64,000 bases of DNA from Tautonia plasticadhaerens. GTDB lineage: Bacteria > Planctomycetota > Planctomycetia > Isosphaerales > Isosphaeraceae. The stretch spans positions 2,666,001-2,730,000 of the forward strand of contig NZ_CP036426.1 of the NCBI RefSeq assembly GCF_007752535.1, given 5' to 3'. The number at the start of each line of letters is the position of its first letter. Positions within the stretch are counted from its first letter, which is position 1. This document shows, piece by piece, positions 1 through 7,923 of this stretch. The notes under the pieces were generated by a model. The model was not told the DNA's origin and made no database searches. It saw only the letters and a program-made list of their open reading frames with translations. The position numbers were made by a program, and so were the translations under genes.

Positions 1-326
1 TCCTGCTCCTGGTCGTAGGAGACCCGGATGGCGTCGAGCTGGAAGCCGGAGACGCCGATGAATTCGCGCAAGCCCGGGGGCTCGGGCGGGATGAATGGGA
101 CGAGGTAATCGGGGTCATCCGGTTCGGGAGTGAGGACCACGACACCTGGACTTGTGGTAGCGGGGAAATCGGTTACAACGTTTCCCGTGAAGTCGACGCT
201 CATGAGCTGTCGATGATCCAGATGCTCGACTGCGGCGCGCCGGCGTCGCCGCGCCATGGGCGCGGTCGGTCCCCGGCGCGGTCGCCAGGAAAGCACGGCC
301 TGGAGGATCTTCCTGATCGCGGTCAT
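1..326 (-). CDS. N-terminus of a large planctomycete surface/extracellular protein (truncated by the window edge)
   Basis: A leftward reading frame opens at ATG 326 and stays open to base 1, giving 108 residues. A Shine-Dalgarno-like GAAAGGACGAGG lies just upstream. The N-terminus begins MTAIRKILQAVLSWRPRR, followed by MARRRRRAAVEHLDHRQLMSV. The VEHLDHRQLM core preceded by a basic run resembles the LEPRxLL-type N-terminal sorting motif of large planctomycete surface proteins. The following Thr/Pro/Asp-rich stretch looks extracellular. It diverges from the PEP-CTERM gene at 617, with 290 bp between them. In-frame ATGs at 257 and 203 are alternatives, but only 326 has a good ribosome site. The function of the missing body is unknown. 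Confidence 0.75.
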   Translation of the reverse strand, partial: MTAIRKILQAVLSWRPRRGPTAPMARRRRRAAVEHLDHRQLMSVDFTGNVVTDFPATTSPGVVVLTPEPDDPDYLVPFIPPEPPGLREFIGVSGFQLDAIRVSYDQEQ

Positions 327-616
327 GGCGTCCTCGTCCTTTCTCACGGGAGGCCCGCGCCGGAAGCGGCCCCGGGCATGACGCGAACTGGGCCGCCGGG
401 ACGGCGGCCGGGCCGGCGCGCGACCCGGGCGGCCGACGACCCCGAAGGGGGGCGTCGGCGGACCTGGTCGCCGGGGGGGGGATCGAAGGCGAGCCGGCCA
501 GCGGCCCGGTCCGTCCCAAGGCCTCCCCTCGCATGATCGTTCGGCGAGCCGGGCTGCCCCTCCGGGGCGACCCGAGCCTCGCCGATCAGCCGCCGAAGCG
601 TGGAAGGAGACACGGC

Positions 617-1474
617 ATGCGGCAGAGGAACTGCCCCATCTTGTTCACGGTCGGATTCGGCCTGTTCCTGGCTTCGGCCGGGACGGCCTCGGCCGGCGCC
701 ATCGGGACGATGACCGGGGATGTCGAGGTCGACTTCCCGATCGCCCCGAAGAACGGCGTCGTGGCCATCGTCGACAACCCCGGTGCGGACGGCGGCGCCA
801 GCCCCTGGGACGTGGCCCAGCACCAGAAGCTCCCCGGCACCACCGGCTGGAACATCAAGGACCTCCGCCTGGCCTACGATGATTCCGCCGACCGGATGTA
901 CCTGGGGCTGAATTTCTTCGGCATCGCCGGGGACGCCGACGGCGACGGCGACCCCGGCTCCCTGTCGGTCGGCATGGGTAAGGACATGCCGAGCCTCGGG
1001 GGCATGGAGTCGATCGTCGTGGCGCTGGACCTGAACCTGGACGGCGTCCCGGACGTGGTCTCCGGCGTGCCGACCCAGAAGTCCGGTGGCGCCCCGGGCA
1101 CCTCCGCCTTCACGGTGGCGAAGTACCAGCACGCCGAGGCCGGGCTCGGCTTCAGCTTCGGCGACACGCTGGCCGATCACGTCGGATCCCTGGCGTTCGA
1201 CCCCTCGGCCGAGCACCCGGACTTCCAGTTCACGATCGACAACTTCATGAAGCTCGAGGGGCTGGTCCCCGAGGACGGCTTCATCATCAGCGCCTTCGCC
1301 GGCGCCCCGGACGACGTGATCGCCGGCGAGGACTTCATCGCCAGCACCCGGATTGCCTTCCCGGGCAAGGGCAACCAGAACGTGCCGGAGCCGGCCACCC
1401 TGCTGGGCTGGGCCCTGATCGCGGGCGGGGCGATCGCCTACCGGGGGCGCAACCGGGTCTCCCGGGGGCGCTGA
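617..1474 (+). CDS. Secreted protein with C-terminal PEP-CTERM sorting signal
   Basis: This encodes 285 residues. ATG 617 is chosen because AAGGAGA precedes it and a clean signal peptide follows (MRQRNCPILFTVGFGLFLAS...ASAG). The middle contains Asp/Gly-rich stretches (DADGDGDPG, DLNLDGVPD) that may bind calcium. The C-terminus has the exosortase signal: VPEP at about residue 256, a hydrophobic segment, then a basic tail (RGRNR). In PEP-CTERM proteins this tail directs cleavage and surface anchoring by an exosortase. No exosortase gene lies in this window. The central domain is unrecognised. A strong terminator follows the gene. Confidence 0.85.
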   Translation: MRQRNCPILFTVGFGLFLASAGTASAGAIGTMTGDVEVDFPIAPKNGVVAIVDNPGADGGASPWDVAQHQKLPGTTGWNIKDLRLAYDDSADRMYLGLNFFGIAGDADGDGDPGSLSVGMGKDMPSLGGMESIVVALDLNLDGVPDVVSGVPTQKSGGAPGTSAFTVAKYQHAEAGLGFSFGDTLADHVGSLAFDPSAEHPDFQFTIDNFMKLEGLVPEDGFIISAFAGAPDDVIAGEDFIASTRIAFPGKGNQNVPEPATLLGWALIAGGAIAYRGRNRVSRGR

Positions 1475-1524
1475 GCCGGCAGGCTTGGTCCAGGCGAGCA
1501 TTCTTCGGACTCCGTTCCGACTGG

Positions 1525-1560
1525 GCGGGGCCCCCTCCGTGGGGCTCCGCTCTTTTTTTT
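1525..1560 (+). terminator. Rho-independent terminator of the PEP-CTERM gene
   Basis: A 10-bp GC-rich stem (GCGGGGCCCC pairing with GGGGCTCCGC, one G-U pair) with a 6-nt loop is followed directly by a run of eight T. It lies 51 bp after the PEP-CTERM stop codon. Confidence 0.85.
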
Positions 1561-1768
1561 CGGCCGATCCCGGCCCCGAATCCGACCGACCGGGCCCCGA
1601 TCGCACCCGGCCGCCATTTCCTCCGGCACAGCCCCCCAGGTCGACGCGACCGGGCCCGCCCGACCGTCCCGTCCCGTTGCCGAGGACCGGGGAGACGGGG
1701 TACGCTGCCTCGGTCGCGAGGCCGGGGCGACCGATCCGCCCCGGATCCGCTCGACGGGGGCGCAACCG

Positions 1769-2350
1769 ATGTCAGACCACCGATCCCGATCGAATCCCCG
1801 GCCCCGGGCGACGGCCCCGTCGCTCCTCCCGCTGCTGCTGCTGCTGGGGCCGTTGCCGGTCGCCCCGGCGGCCGGGCCGGCCCCGGTCGACGACCCCCCG
1901 ACGGCCTCGACGGCCCCCCGGCACCCCGACCTGACCGGGCCGATCGTCTGCCTCTCGGTCCGGGGCTTCCGGGAATTCGTCCCCCGGGAGGAGCCGAGTC
2001 TGACGAAGGACGAGAAGCTCCAGGTCTACTACGAGCCGTTCAACTTCACGATCGTCCGGCTCGAGGGCGGGGAGGGCTTCCGGGCCCACCTCACCCAGGA
2101 CGTCCGGATCCGGAAGGCCGGGCAGGGCAAGGTGATCCAGGAGATCGAGGGGGTGATCGACTACGCCCCCGAGTCGGACGACCCGCCGACCTCCTTCTAC
2201 ATGTTCACCACGCTGGAGCTGAAGCGGCTCCCGGTCGGCCCCTACGAGCTGGACCTGGTCCTCCGGGACGAACTGGCCGAGGGGACCCCCGAGACGGTCC
2301 AGGTCGTCCCCTTCGAAATCGTCTCGCCGCCCCCGCCCGACGGCCGATGA
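1769..2350 (+). CDS. Secreted protein of unknown function
   Basis: This encodes 193 residues. A basic N-terminus and a leucine-rich hydrophobic core (about residues 18-37, ending VAPAAG) form a signal peptide. The mature part looks like one beta-rich domain: 'GPIVCLSVRGFREFVPRE' near the start and 'LPVGPYELDLVLRDEL' near the end suggest a periplasmic domain of about 130 residues. It has no recognised catalytic motif. It converges on the gene at 2396, 45 bp away. The family was not identified. Confidence 0.7.
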   Translation: MSDHRSRSNPRPRATAPSLLPLLLLLGPLPVAPAAGPAPVDDPPTASTAPRHPDLTGPIVCLSVRGFREFVPREEPSLTKDEKLQVYYEPFNFTIVRLEGGEGFRAHLTQDVRIRKAGQGKVIQEIEGVIDYAPESDDPPTSFYMFTTLELKRLPVGPYELDLVLRDELAEGTPETVQVVPFEIVSPPPPDGR

Positions 2351-2395
2351 GGGCCCCGGGGGGCCGGGCCCGCTCGGGGGGAAATCGGCCGGGGG

Positions 2396-2926
2396 TCACT
2401 CCTGGCCGAGCAGGTAGCGGCCGAACCCGGGGCGGCGGACCGTGCCCTCGGCGGGGTTGTACTGGAACCGGGTCGGGATGAGGCCGGTGTCCCGGTACTG
2501 TCGGGGGTCGGTGTACCCGTAGGTGATGGCCGTCGAGGTCGGCCGGAGCACGCCGTCATACCCCCGGGAGTAGGTGACGACCTCCTCGGGGACCGGCCGT
2601 AGCCGGGAGAACGGGCCGTAGAAGGCCATGGCCGCGGTGTTCGTCGGCAGGCCGGCGGGCATGTAGGAGCCGGTGACCCCGGGGCCGGTGTAGGAGACCA
2701 GCGTCGGGTCGGGCCGGAAGGTGCCGAGCGAGGGGCGGCGGTAGGCGGCCGGCATCGGCCCGACGATCGCAGTCGGGGCCGGGACGACGTACGAAGCCCC
2801 CGGGGTTGCCGGGAGGGCCCGGGCGTGGTCGTGCCCGCCGGCGATCGCCCGGGGCCCCGGGCCGATCGACAGCAACAGCAACAGCAGCGGCAGGGCGCCC
2901 GCCGACGGGGGGAGGGGTCGCGTCAT
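2396..2926 (-). CDS. Small secreted Tyr/Pro-rich protein of unknown function
   Basis: This encodes 176 residues. ATG 2926 has GGAG 9 nt upstream. A long hydrophobic signal peptide (LPLLLLLLSIGPGPRAIA) is followed by a low-complexity mature region rich in Tyr, Pro, Gly and Thr, with short motifs such as PSLGTFRPDPTLVSYTGPG and RYLLGQE at the C-terminus. It is probably exported and may be structural, but no domain was recognised. The divergent gene at 3164 leaves a shared 237-bp promoter region. Confidence 0.7.
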   Translation of the reverse strand: MTRPLPPSAGALPLLLLLLSIGPGPRAIAGGHDHARALPATPGASYVVPAPTAIVGPMPAAYRRPSLGTFRPDPTLVSYTGPGVTGSYMPAGLPTNTAAMAFYGPFSRLRPVPEEVVTYSRGYDGVLRPTSTAITYGYTDPRQYRDTGLIPTRFQYNPAEGTVRRPGFGRYLLGQE

Positions 2927-3163
2927 GGTTGCAAGCTCCGGATGCGGTCGCCTCGGCGGCGAAGCTCAAGGTGTACTGCCACTCTACCACGCGAATCGGG
3001 CCGACTCGGCCCGATCGGCATGATCCGTGCCGTCGTCCCGGGGAGACGACCGGCCGGTTGACCGCCCCGGCGGGGGCGAGTCCAATCGGTACGGCCGGCG
3101 GGCCGTCCCGACCGAGGGGCCGGCCCCCCGATCGGACCGAAACACCCCAGGGGGAGACGAACG

Positions 3164-3940
3164 ATGGCAGACCAGAATCGATCCCGGATCCTCGGCCTGG
3201 CGGCGGGCCTCGGCCTGATCGTCGCGTCGGCGGGCGGCTCGCACGCCGGGGAGATGGTCGAGTTCAAGAACGCGATGGGCCAGCCGACCCGCGCCTACCT
3301 CGCCGCCCCCGAGGGAGACGCCAAGGCCCCGGCCGTGCTCGTGATCCAGGAGTGGTGGGGACTGACCGACTGGATCAAGGAGAACGCCGACCGCCTGGCC
3401 GAGGACGGCTACGTCGCCCTGGCCGTCGACCTCTACGACGGCAAGTCGACCGACGACCCCGGGGAGGCCCACGAACTCATGCGGGCCCTCGACCCGAGCG
3501 AGGGGGTGGCCGACCTGGAGGGGGCCATCGAGTTCCTCCGCTCGCACGACCGCGTCGACCAGGGCAAGAAGATCGGCTCCGTCGGCTGGTGCATGGGGGG
3601 CATGTACTCCCGGCTGATCGCCCAGCAATCCGACCAGGTCGGCCCGACGGTCATCTGCTACGGCAGCGTGACCACCGACCCGGAGCAGGTCGGGGCCCTC
3701 GCCGGCCGCCCCGTGCTCGGCATCTTCGGCGCCCAGGACCGGGGCATCCCCGCCGACCGCGTCCGGGAGGTCTTCGAGGCCCTCCGGGAGGGCGGCTCCG
3801 AGGTCGACCTGCACCTCTACGACGACGCCGGCCACGCCTTCATGCGCCCCGGCGGCGACCAGTACGTCGAGTCCGACGCCGACGACGCCTGGCAGCGGAT
3901 CGAGGCCTTCTTCGCCGAGCACCTGAAGGGCTCGGACTGA
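3164..3940 (+). CDS. Dienelactone hydrolase family protein, exported
   Basis: This encodes 258 residues of an alpha/beta hydrolase. GGGGGAGA precedes ATG 3164. Residues 1-28 form a signal peptide (ending SHAG). The family hallmarks are visible: QEWWG (Glu about 63), nucleophile Cys143 in GWCMGG, Asp192 in FGAQDRG and His224 in DDAGHAFM. These form the Cys-Asp-His triad of dienelactone hydrolases, which open lactone rings. In planctomycetes the true substrate of such exported homologues is unknown. The next gene starts 32 bp downstream on the same strand, so the two may be cotranscribed. Confidence 0.9.
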   Translation: MADQNRSRILGLAAGLGLIVASAGGSHAGEMVEFKNAMGQPTRAYLAAPEGDAKAPAVLVIQEWWGLTDWIKENADRLAEDGYVALAVDLYDGKSTDDPGEAHELMRALDPSEGVADLEGAIEFLRSHDRVDQGKKIGSVGWCMGGMYSRLIAQQSDQVGPTVICYGSVTTDPEQVGALAGRPVLGIFGAQDRGIPADRVREVFEALREGGSEVDLHLYDDAGHAFMRPGGDQYVESDADDAWQRIEAFFAEHLKGSD

Positions 3941-3972
3941 TCGGGGGGTCGGGCGATCGAGGGGGACGGGGG

Positions 3973-4617
3973 ATGTGGCGCTTCCGGATCGAGGAACTCG
4001 ACCCCGGGGCGGGCCGGGGCCAGCGGTTCGCCCTGGAGCGGGGAGGCCGGGCGGCCCCCGTCATGGAGGCCGTGCTCGGCTGGAAGGAAGACCCGACCTT
4101 CCGCTCCTGGTTCAACGAGACGCTGGCCGAATCCCCGTTCCTCGCCTTCCGCTGGGAGACGCCCGCCGTCACCGCCGAGACGGCGGACCTCCCCTTCGAG
4201 TTCGTCCTGCTCGACAGCCCCGGGCTCGCCCGGGACGCCGACCCGGCCGCCTTCGCCGACCACTTCGAGTGCGCCGAGGGGAGGGAGGTCCTGGTGTTCC
4301 CCAACCTCGGCGGCGACGCCCTGCTGATCGTCCCCTGCCCGATGGTCGAGCCGACGGCCTACGGCCACCTCGCCTCGTTCGTCAGTGGGGCCCCCGAGGG
4401 CCAGCGTCAGGCCCTCTGGCAGGCCGTCGGCGAGGCGATGGCCAGGAGGCTGGACGACCGCCCCGTCTGGCTCAACACCGCGGGGTGCGGCGTCCCCTGG
4501 CTGCACGTCCGGCTCGACGACCGGCCGAAGTACTACGGCTTCGGGCCGTACCGGGCGACCGACCGGCAGGTCCTCCCGCCCGAGGCTACTCCGGGTCGGC
4601 CCGCTCCAGGACGATGA
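3973..4617 (+). CDS. Conserved protein of unknown function (possibly DUF6940-like)
   Basis: This encodes 214 residues and lacks a signal peptide, so it is probably cytoplasmic. ATG 3973 follows GAGGGGGAC. The conserved-looking blocks are FRSWFNETLAESPFLAFRWETP near residue 40, FPNLGGDALLIVPCP near residue 110, and a C-terminal block NTAGCGVPWLHVRLD...YYGFGPY. This layout recalls a widespread uncharacterised family that I tentatively associate with DUF6940. No activity is known to me. Its last 32 bp overlap the 3' end of the convergent gene at 4586. Confidence 0.8.
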   Translation: MWRFRIEELDPGAGRGQRFALERGGRAAPVMEAVLGWKEDPTFRSWFNETLAESPFLAFRWETPAVTAETADLPFEFVLLDSPGLARDADPAAFADHFECAEGREVLVFPNLGGDALLIVPCPMVEPTAYGHLASFVSGAPEGQRQALWQAVGEAMARRLDDRPVWLNTAGCGVPWLHVRLDDRPKYYGFGPYRATDRQVLPPEATPGRPAPGR

Positions 4618-5056
4618 GCCCCAGCCCGCTCTCCGGCGCCGTGGCGAATTCGGAGGGGCGTCCCTTCGAGTCCGAGGCGAGGTCCCTCAGGCAAATCGTC
4701 AGCCGATCCCCCTCGATCTTGTAGATCCCCCGCATGACCTTGCCCTCCTGGGGCCCGTCCAGGCCGATCAGGTCGAGCGACCGGGGGTCCGTCGCGAGAT
4801 CGAGTTCGACCCTCGACCGGATGGGCGGGATGCGGGGGTCTTCGAAGGAGACGACGTCCCCCTCGAAGGACCATCCCCCGTCCTTCATCGCCTCGATTTC
4901 CGCCTCGGTGGCCTTGCGGCCGTCCGATTCGAGGGCCACGCCCTTCCAGTGCCCCTGGAGGCGATCGAACTCGGCCTTCGCCCCGTCGTCGGCGCGGGCC
5001 GTCGGGCCGAGGACGACGGCCACCAGGATCACGATTGATTGCCGCGTGAACATCAT
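4586..5056 (-). CDS. TIGR03067 family planctomycete secreted protein
   Basis: This encodes 156 residues. AGGAG lies 5 nt before ATG 5056 (8 nt before the second ATG at 5053). A short signal peptide (ending GPTARAD) precedes the typical TIGR03067 pattern: FDRLQGHWKGVALESDG, then SLDLIGLDGPQEGKVMRGIYKIEGDRLTICL, and a late PSEF block. The family is abundant in planctomycetes, is exported, and has an unknown role. The 3' end overlaps the convergent gene by 32 bp. Confidence 0.85.
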   Translation of the reverse strand: MMFTRQSIVILVAVVLGPTARADDGAKAEFDRLQGHWKGVALESDGRKATEAEIEAMKDGGWSFEGDVVSFEDPRIPPIRSRVELDLATDPRSLDLIGLDGPQEGKVMRGIYKIEGDRLTICLRDLASDSKGRPSEFATAPESGLGLIVLERADPE

Positions 5057-5103
5057 CGCATCTCCTATTCTTGGATATGGGCGAGGTCGGGCCGGGGCCC
5101 GCG

Positions 5104-6450
5104 TCAATCGGCCATCGCGATCGACAGGCCGCCTTCCTCGGGCTCGGTCGGCTCGGGGACGGGGGGGGCGTCGGAAGGGGCCCGGAGCGATTCGAGGAAG
5201 CGGATCAGGGCCCGCTCGTCGGACTCGTCGAGCTTCTCGAAGGCCCGGGTGACGGGGCTCGCGTCCCCCTCGTGGCGGATGATCGCGTCGCGGAGGGTGG
5301 GGCTGGTGCCGTCGTGGAAATAGGGGGCGGAGTCGGCCACCCCCCAGAGCGCGGGGGTCTTCCACTCGTCGGGGGTGGGGTGCTCCCGGGGGATCGGGGC
5401 GCCGGTGAGCACGTCCCCGTAGCTGGATCGGCCCTGGCGGTCGACCAGCCGGTGCAGGAGCAGGTCGCTGTAGATGCCGGCCACGCCGCCGAGGTCCGGG
5501 ACGTGGCAGACGGCGCAGCCGACCTGGTCGAACAGCAGGCGGCCCCGGGCGACCTCGGCCCGGGACTCAAGGTCCGCCGGCGGCACTTCCTCGGGCCGGG
5601 GCAGGGTGTCGACGAAGGCGACGAGGGAGCGGAACTGGCCCCGGTCGAGATCCGGCGGCATGTCGGGGTAGGGCAGCTCGACCCGGGGCTTGGCCTGGGG
5701 CATGTGGGGGGTGCCCAGGCCCAGCTCGTTGGCGCAGGCGGCGGCCACGAACTCCTCCAGCGTGGCGAACTGCGCCTTCCAGCCGAACTTGCCGATCCGG
5801 CCGTCGGGCAGGACCCGGTAGCGGCCGGGGGGGATGCCGTCGAAGTCGGCGGCCAGCTCACGGCCCACCGCCTCGATCGACCGGGCCAGGTTGCGCCGGG
5901 AGATACTCCGGCCCGAGATTCGGTCGATCCAGCCGGCGCCGAAGAGGGCGGTGGAGTTGACCCGCTCGGTCTGCACCGGGTCGAAGTCCTTGACCACGAC
6001 GTAGCAGCCGTTGGTGATCCGGATCGCCTCCGGGACGATCGGGAAGTACTCGCGGAGGTCGGAGAGGTCCTCGAGGTAGTGGTTGGCGACGGCGAACCTG
6101 TGGACCAGCCCGGCGGCGATCTCGGGGCGGTCCTCGGTGGGCTTGGCCTCGAAGGCGAGGACGTTGTGCTCGACGGTTCCGCCGCCCCCGGCGCCCCCCT
6201 GGAAGTGGCACTCGACGCAGGACCGGCCGTTGAAGACCGGCCCGAGGCCGTCGGCGTTGGCGAGCGGGTCGTGCGGCAGCCAGGTGCGGACGAACAGCGC
6301 CTCGCCCTCCGCCTTCCTCTCCTCGCCGGCCGAAGGGGCGCGGAGCACCGGCACGCCGGGCATGGCGACCCAGCCGACCGCCACCGCCACCCCCCCGAGG
6401 ATCGCCACGCCGACCCGCCGCCGTCCCCGCTCCAGCTCGTTGGCTCGCAT
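5104..6450 (-). CDS. Di-heme c-type cytochrome / di-heme oxidoreductase (DUF1111-like)
   Basis: This encodes 448 residues. GGGAGGG precedes ATG 6450. An N-terminal hydrophobic segment (GVAILGGVAVAVGWVAM) anchors or exports it. Two heme c motifs are visible: SCVECH at about residue 68 and GCAVCH at about residue 310. The family-typical 'TPALWGVADSAPYFHDG' block and the 'ADGLGPVFNGRSC' block are also present. Proteins of this COG3488-like group are periplasmic di-heme electron carriers or peroxidase-like oxidoreductases. The exact reaction is unknown. The gene diverges from tatC. Confidence 0.85.
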   Translation of the reverse strand: MRANELERGRRRVGVAILGGVAVAVGWVAMPGVPVLRAPSAGEERKAEGEALFVRTWLPHDPLANADGLGPVFNGRSCVECHFQGGAGGGGTVEHNVLAFEAKPTEDRPEIAAGLVHRFAVANHYLEDLSDLREYFPIVPEAIRITNGCYVVVKDFDPVQTERVNSTALFGAGWIDRISGRSISRRNLARSIEAVGRELAADFDGIPPGRYRVLPDGRIGKFGWKAQFATLEEFVAAACANELGLGTPHMPQAKPRVELPYPDMPPDLDRGQFRSLVAFVDTLPRPEEVPPADLESRAEVARGRLLFDQVGCAVCHVPDLGGVAGIYSDLLLHRLVDRQGRSSYGDVLTGAPIPREHPTPDEWKTPALWGVADSAPYFHDGTSPTLRDAIIRHEGDASPVTRAFEKLDESDERALIRFLESLRAPSDAPPVPEPTEPEEGGLSIAMAD

Positions 6451-6829
6451 CGCGGTCCCTCCCTCGCGGCCCTCATCCGGGATGTCCGACCGTCCGGGCG
6501 ACGGTCTCGGACAAGTGTAGAATGGCGGGCGCGCGGAATCAAGACCGGATTCCTTCGGAGGAGGAGGACGACGACTCCGGGGAAAGGCCCTGGCGGGGGG
6601 GGCCCCGGTCCTGCTAGTCTGAGAGCGCAGGAACGCCCCCGCCCGACTTGCCGTCCCCGCGAGGCTCACGGCGGCGTCGACCCAGTGGCCCCCGGCCGAG
6701 TGACCGGCCGAGGCGGCCCGCGTCCCTCCCCGGACCCCATCCCTTCGCCGGCCCGGCCCGACCCGGATCGACCGACCGACCCGCACCCGGGCCGCCCCGG
6801 CCCCGATGCCCGCGGGGGATCGTCTCGCC
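6451..6829. other. Divergent promoter region between the di-heme gene and tatC
   Basis: These 379 bp without a convincing ORF must carry the promoters of both flanking genes. I could not pick out a credible -35/-10 pair. A small GGAATC/GATTCC inverted repeat lies near 6536-6555. Confidence 0.4.
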
Positions 6830-7855
6830 ATGCCCCACGACCGCGACCTATTCGACGAAGAGCAAGAGATGGTCGCCATGAGCTTCGGCGACCACATCGA
6901 GGAACTCCGGATGCGCCTGGTGCTGGCCCTGCTGGGGCTGGCCGTGGGGGTGATCCTGACCCTCGTGCCGCCGATCAACATCGGCTTCCACGTCATGCAC
7001 GGCATGCAGGACCCCGCGCAGCGGGCCCTGGATGAGTATCACGCCGAGCGGACCCGGGAGAAGATCGCCGAGGCGGTCATCGCCGCGACCTACACCCAGA
7101 TGCCCGCCCGGATCCCGGCCGCCGCCCTGCTGGAGGCCCTCCGGGAGATCGCCCCCACGCTGGAGCTGCCCGAGGAGGAGCCCTCCGGCCTGGAGGGCCA
7201 CTACATCGAGCTGCCGATGGAGGTGCGGGACGCCGCCGCCATCGACATGGTCAGCTCGAACGTCGAGCAGCGCAAGGCCCTGATCTCGCTCAGGCCGCTG
7301 GAGACAGCGGTCATCTTCTTCACCGTCTGCCTGATCACCGGGCTGGTGATCGCCAGCCCCTGGGTCTTCTACCACCTCTGGGCGTTCGTCGCGGCCGGCC
7401 TCTACCGGCACGAGCGGAAATATGTCTATCGGTACCTTCCGTTCTCGCTCGGGCTGTTCCTGGGCGGGGTCGGCCTCTGCTACTTCGGCGTCTTGCCGCT
7501 GACCTTGAGGTTCCTGCTCCAGTTCAACATCTGGCTGGACGTGGAGCCGAACCTCCAGCTCACCGCCTGGATGGGCTTCGCCACGCTGCTGCCCCTGGTC
7601 TTCGGCCTGGGGTTCCAGACGCCCCTGGTGATGCTGTTCGTCGGGAAGCTCGGCATCGTCTCGGCGACCGATTTCCGCGAGAAGCGCAAGTTCGCCGTGC
7701 TCGGGACCGTGGTCCTCGCGGCGATGCTCACCCCCGGCCCCGACGTCGTCAGCCAGCTTTTGCTGGCCGTGCCGATGCTCCTCCTCTACGAGCTGGGCAT
7801 CGTCATGGTCGCCCGGGGAGAGGCCGAGGCCGCCAAGGCCGAGCCGGCCGACTGA
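6830..7855 (+). CDS. tatC: Twin-arginine translocase subunit TatC with enlarged first periplasmic loop
   Basis: This encodes 341 residues; usual TatC is about 250. The N-terminal signature MSFGDHIEELRMRL is typical, followed by TM1. Next is an insertion of about 110 residues before TM2 (from about residue 45 to 155), rich in Ala/Glu helices. The remaining five membrane segments follow, including the conserved LTPGPDVVSQ loop. ATG 6830 is chosen because the HIEELR block then sits where other TatC proteins have it. TatC recognises twin-arginine signals. Two probable Tat substrates are near: the carotenoid-oxygenase-like protein (9429) and DUF1501 (14904). No tatA or tatB is in the window. Confidence 0.93.
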   Translation: MPHDRDLFDEEQEMVAMSFGDHIEELRMRLVLALLGLAVGVILTLVPPINIGFHVMHGMQDPAQRALDEYHAERTREKIAEAVIAATYTQMPARIPAAALLEALREIAPTLELPEEEPSGLEGHYIELPMEVRDAAAIDMVSSNVEQRKALISLRPLETAVIFFTVCLITGLVIASPWVFYHLWAFVAAGLYRHERKYVYRYLPFSLGLFLGGVGLCYFGVLPLTLRFLLQFNIWLDVEPNLQLTAWMGFATLLPLVFGLGFQTPLVMLFVGKLGIVSATDFREKRKFAVLGTVVLAAMLTPGPDVVSQLLLAVPMLLLYELGIVMVARGEAEAAKAEPAD

Positions 7856-7867
7856 GCAAAGCAACGC

Positions 7868-7901
7868 CGGATGGCGGATGGCGATTGCCATCCGCCATCC
7901 G
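7868..7901. terminator. Bidirectional hairpin between convergent genes
   Basis: This is a perfect 15-bp inverted repeat (CGGATGGCGGATGGC with its complement) around a GATT loop. It lies between the stop of tatC and the stop of the oppositely oriented carotenoid-oxygenase gene. It has no clear T-run, so termination is inferred from position and stem strength. Confidence 0.55.
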
Positions 7902-7923
7902 CCCCCTTCGCATCGGTCAACCG

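Noticed and set aside
5071-7035. 654-residue plus-strand open frame
   Set aside because: It lies opposite the di-heme cytochrome gene, which has CxxCH motifs, a signal segment and a ribosome site. The plus frame is Gly/Val/Asp-rich with no motif, a usual GC-rich shadow.
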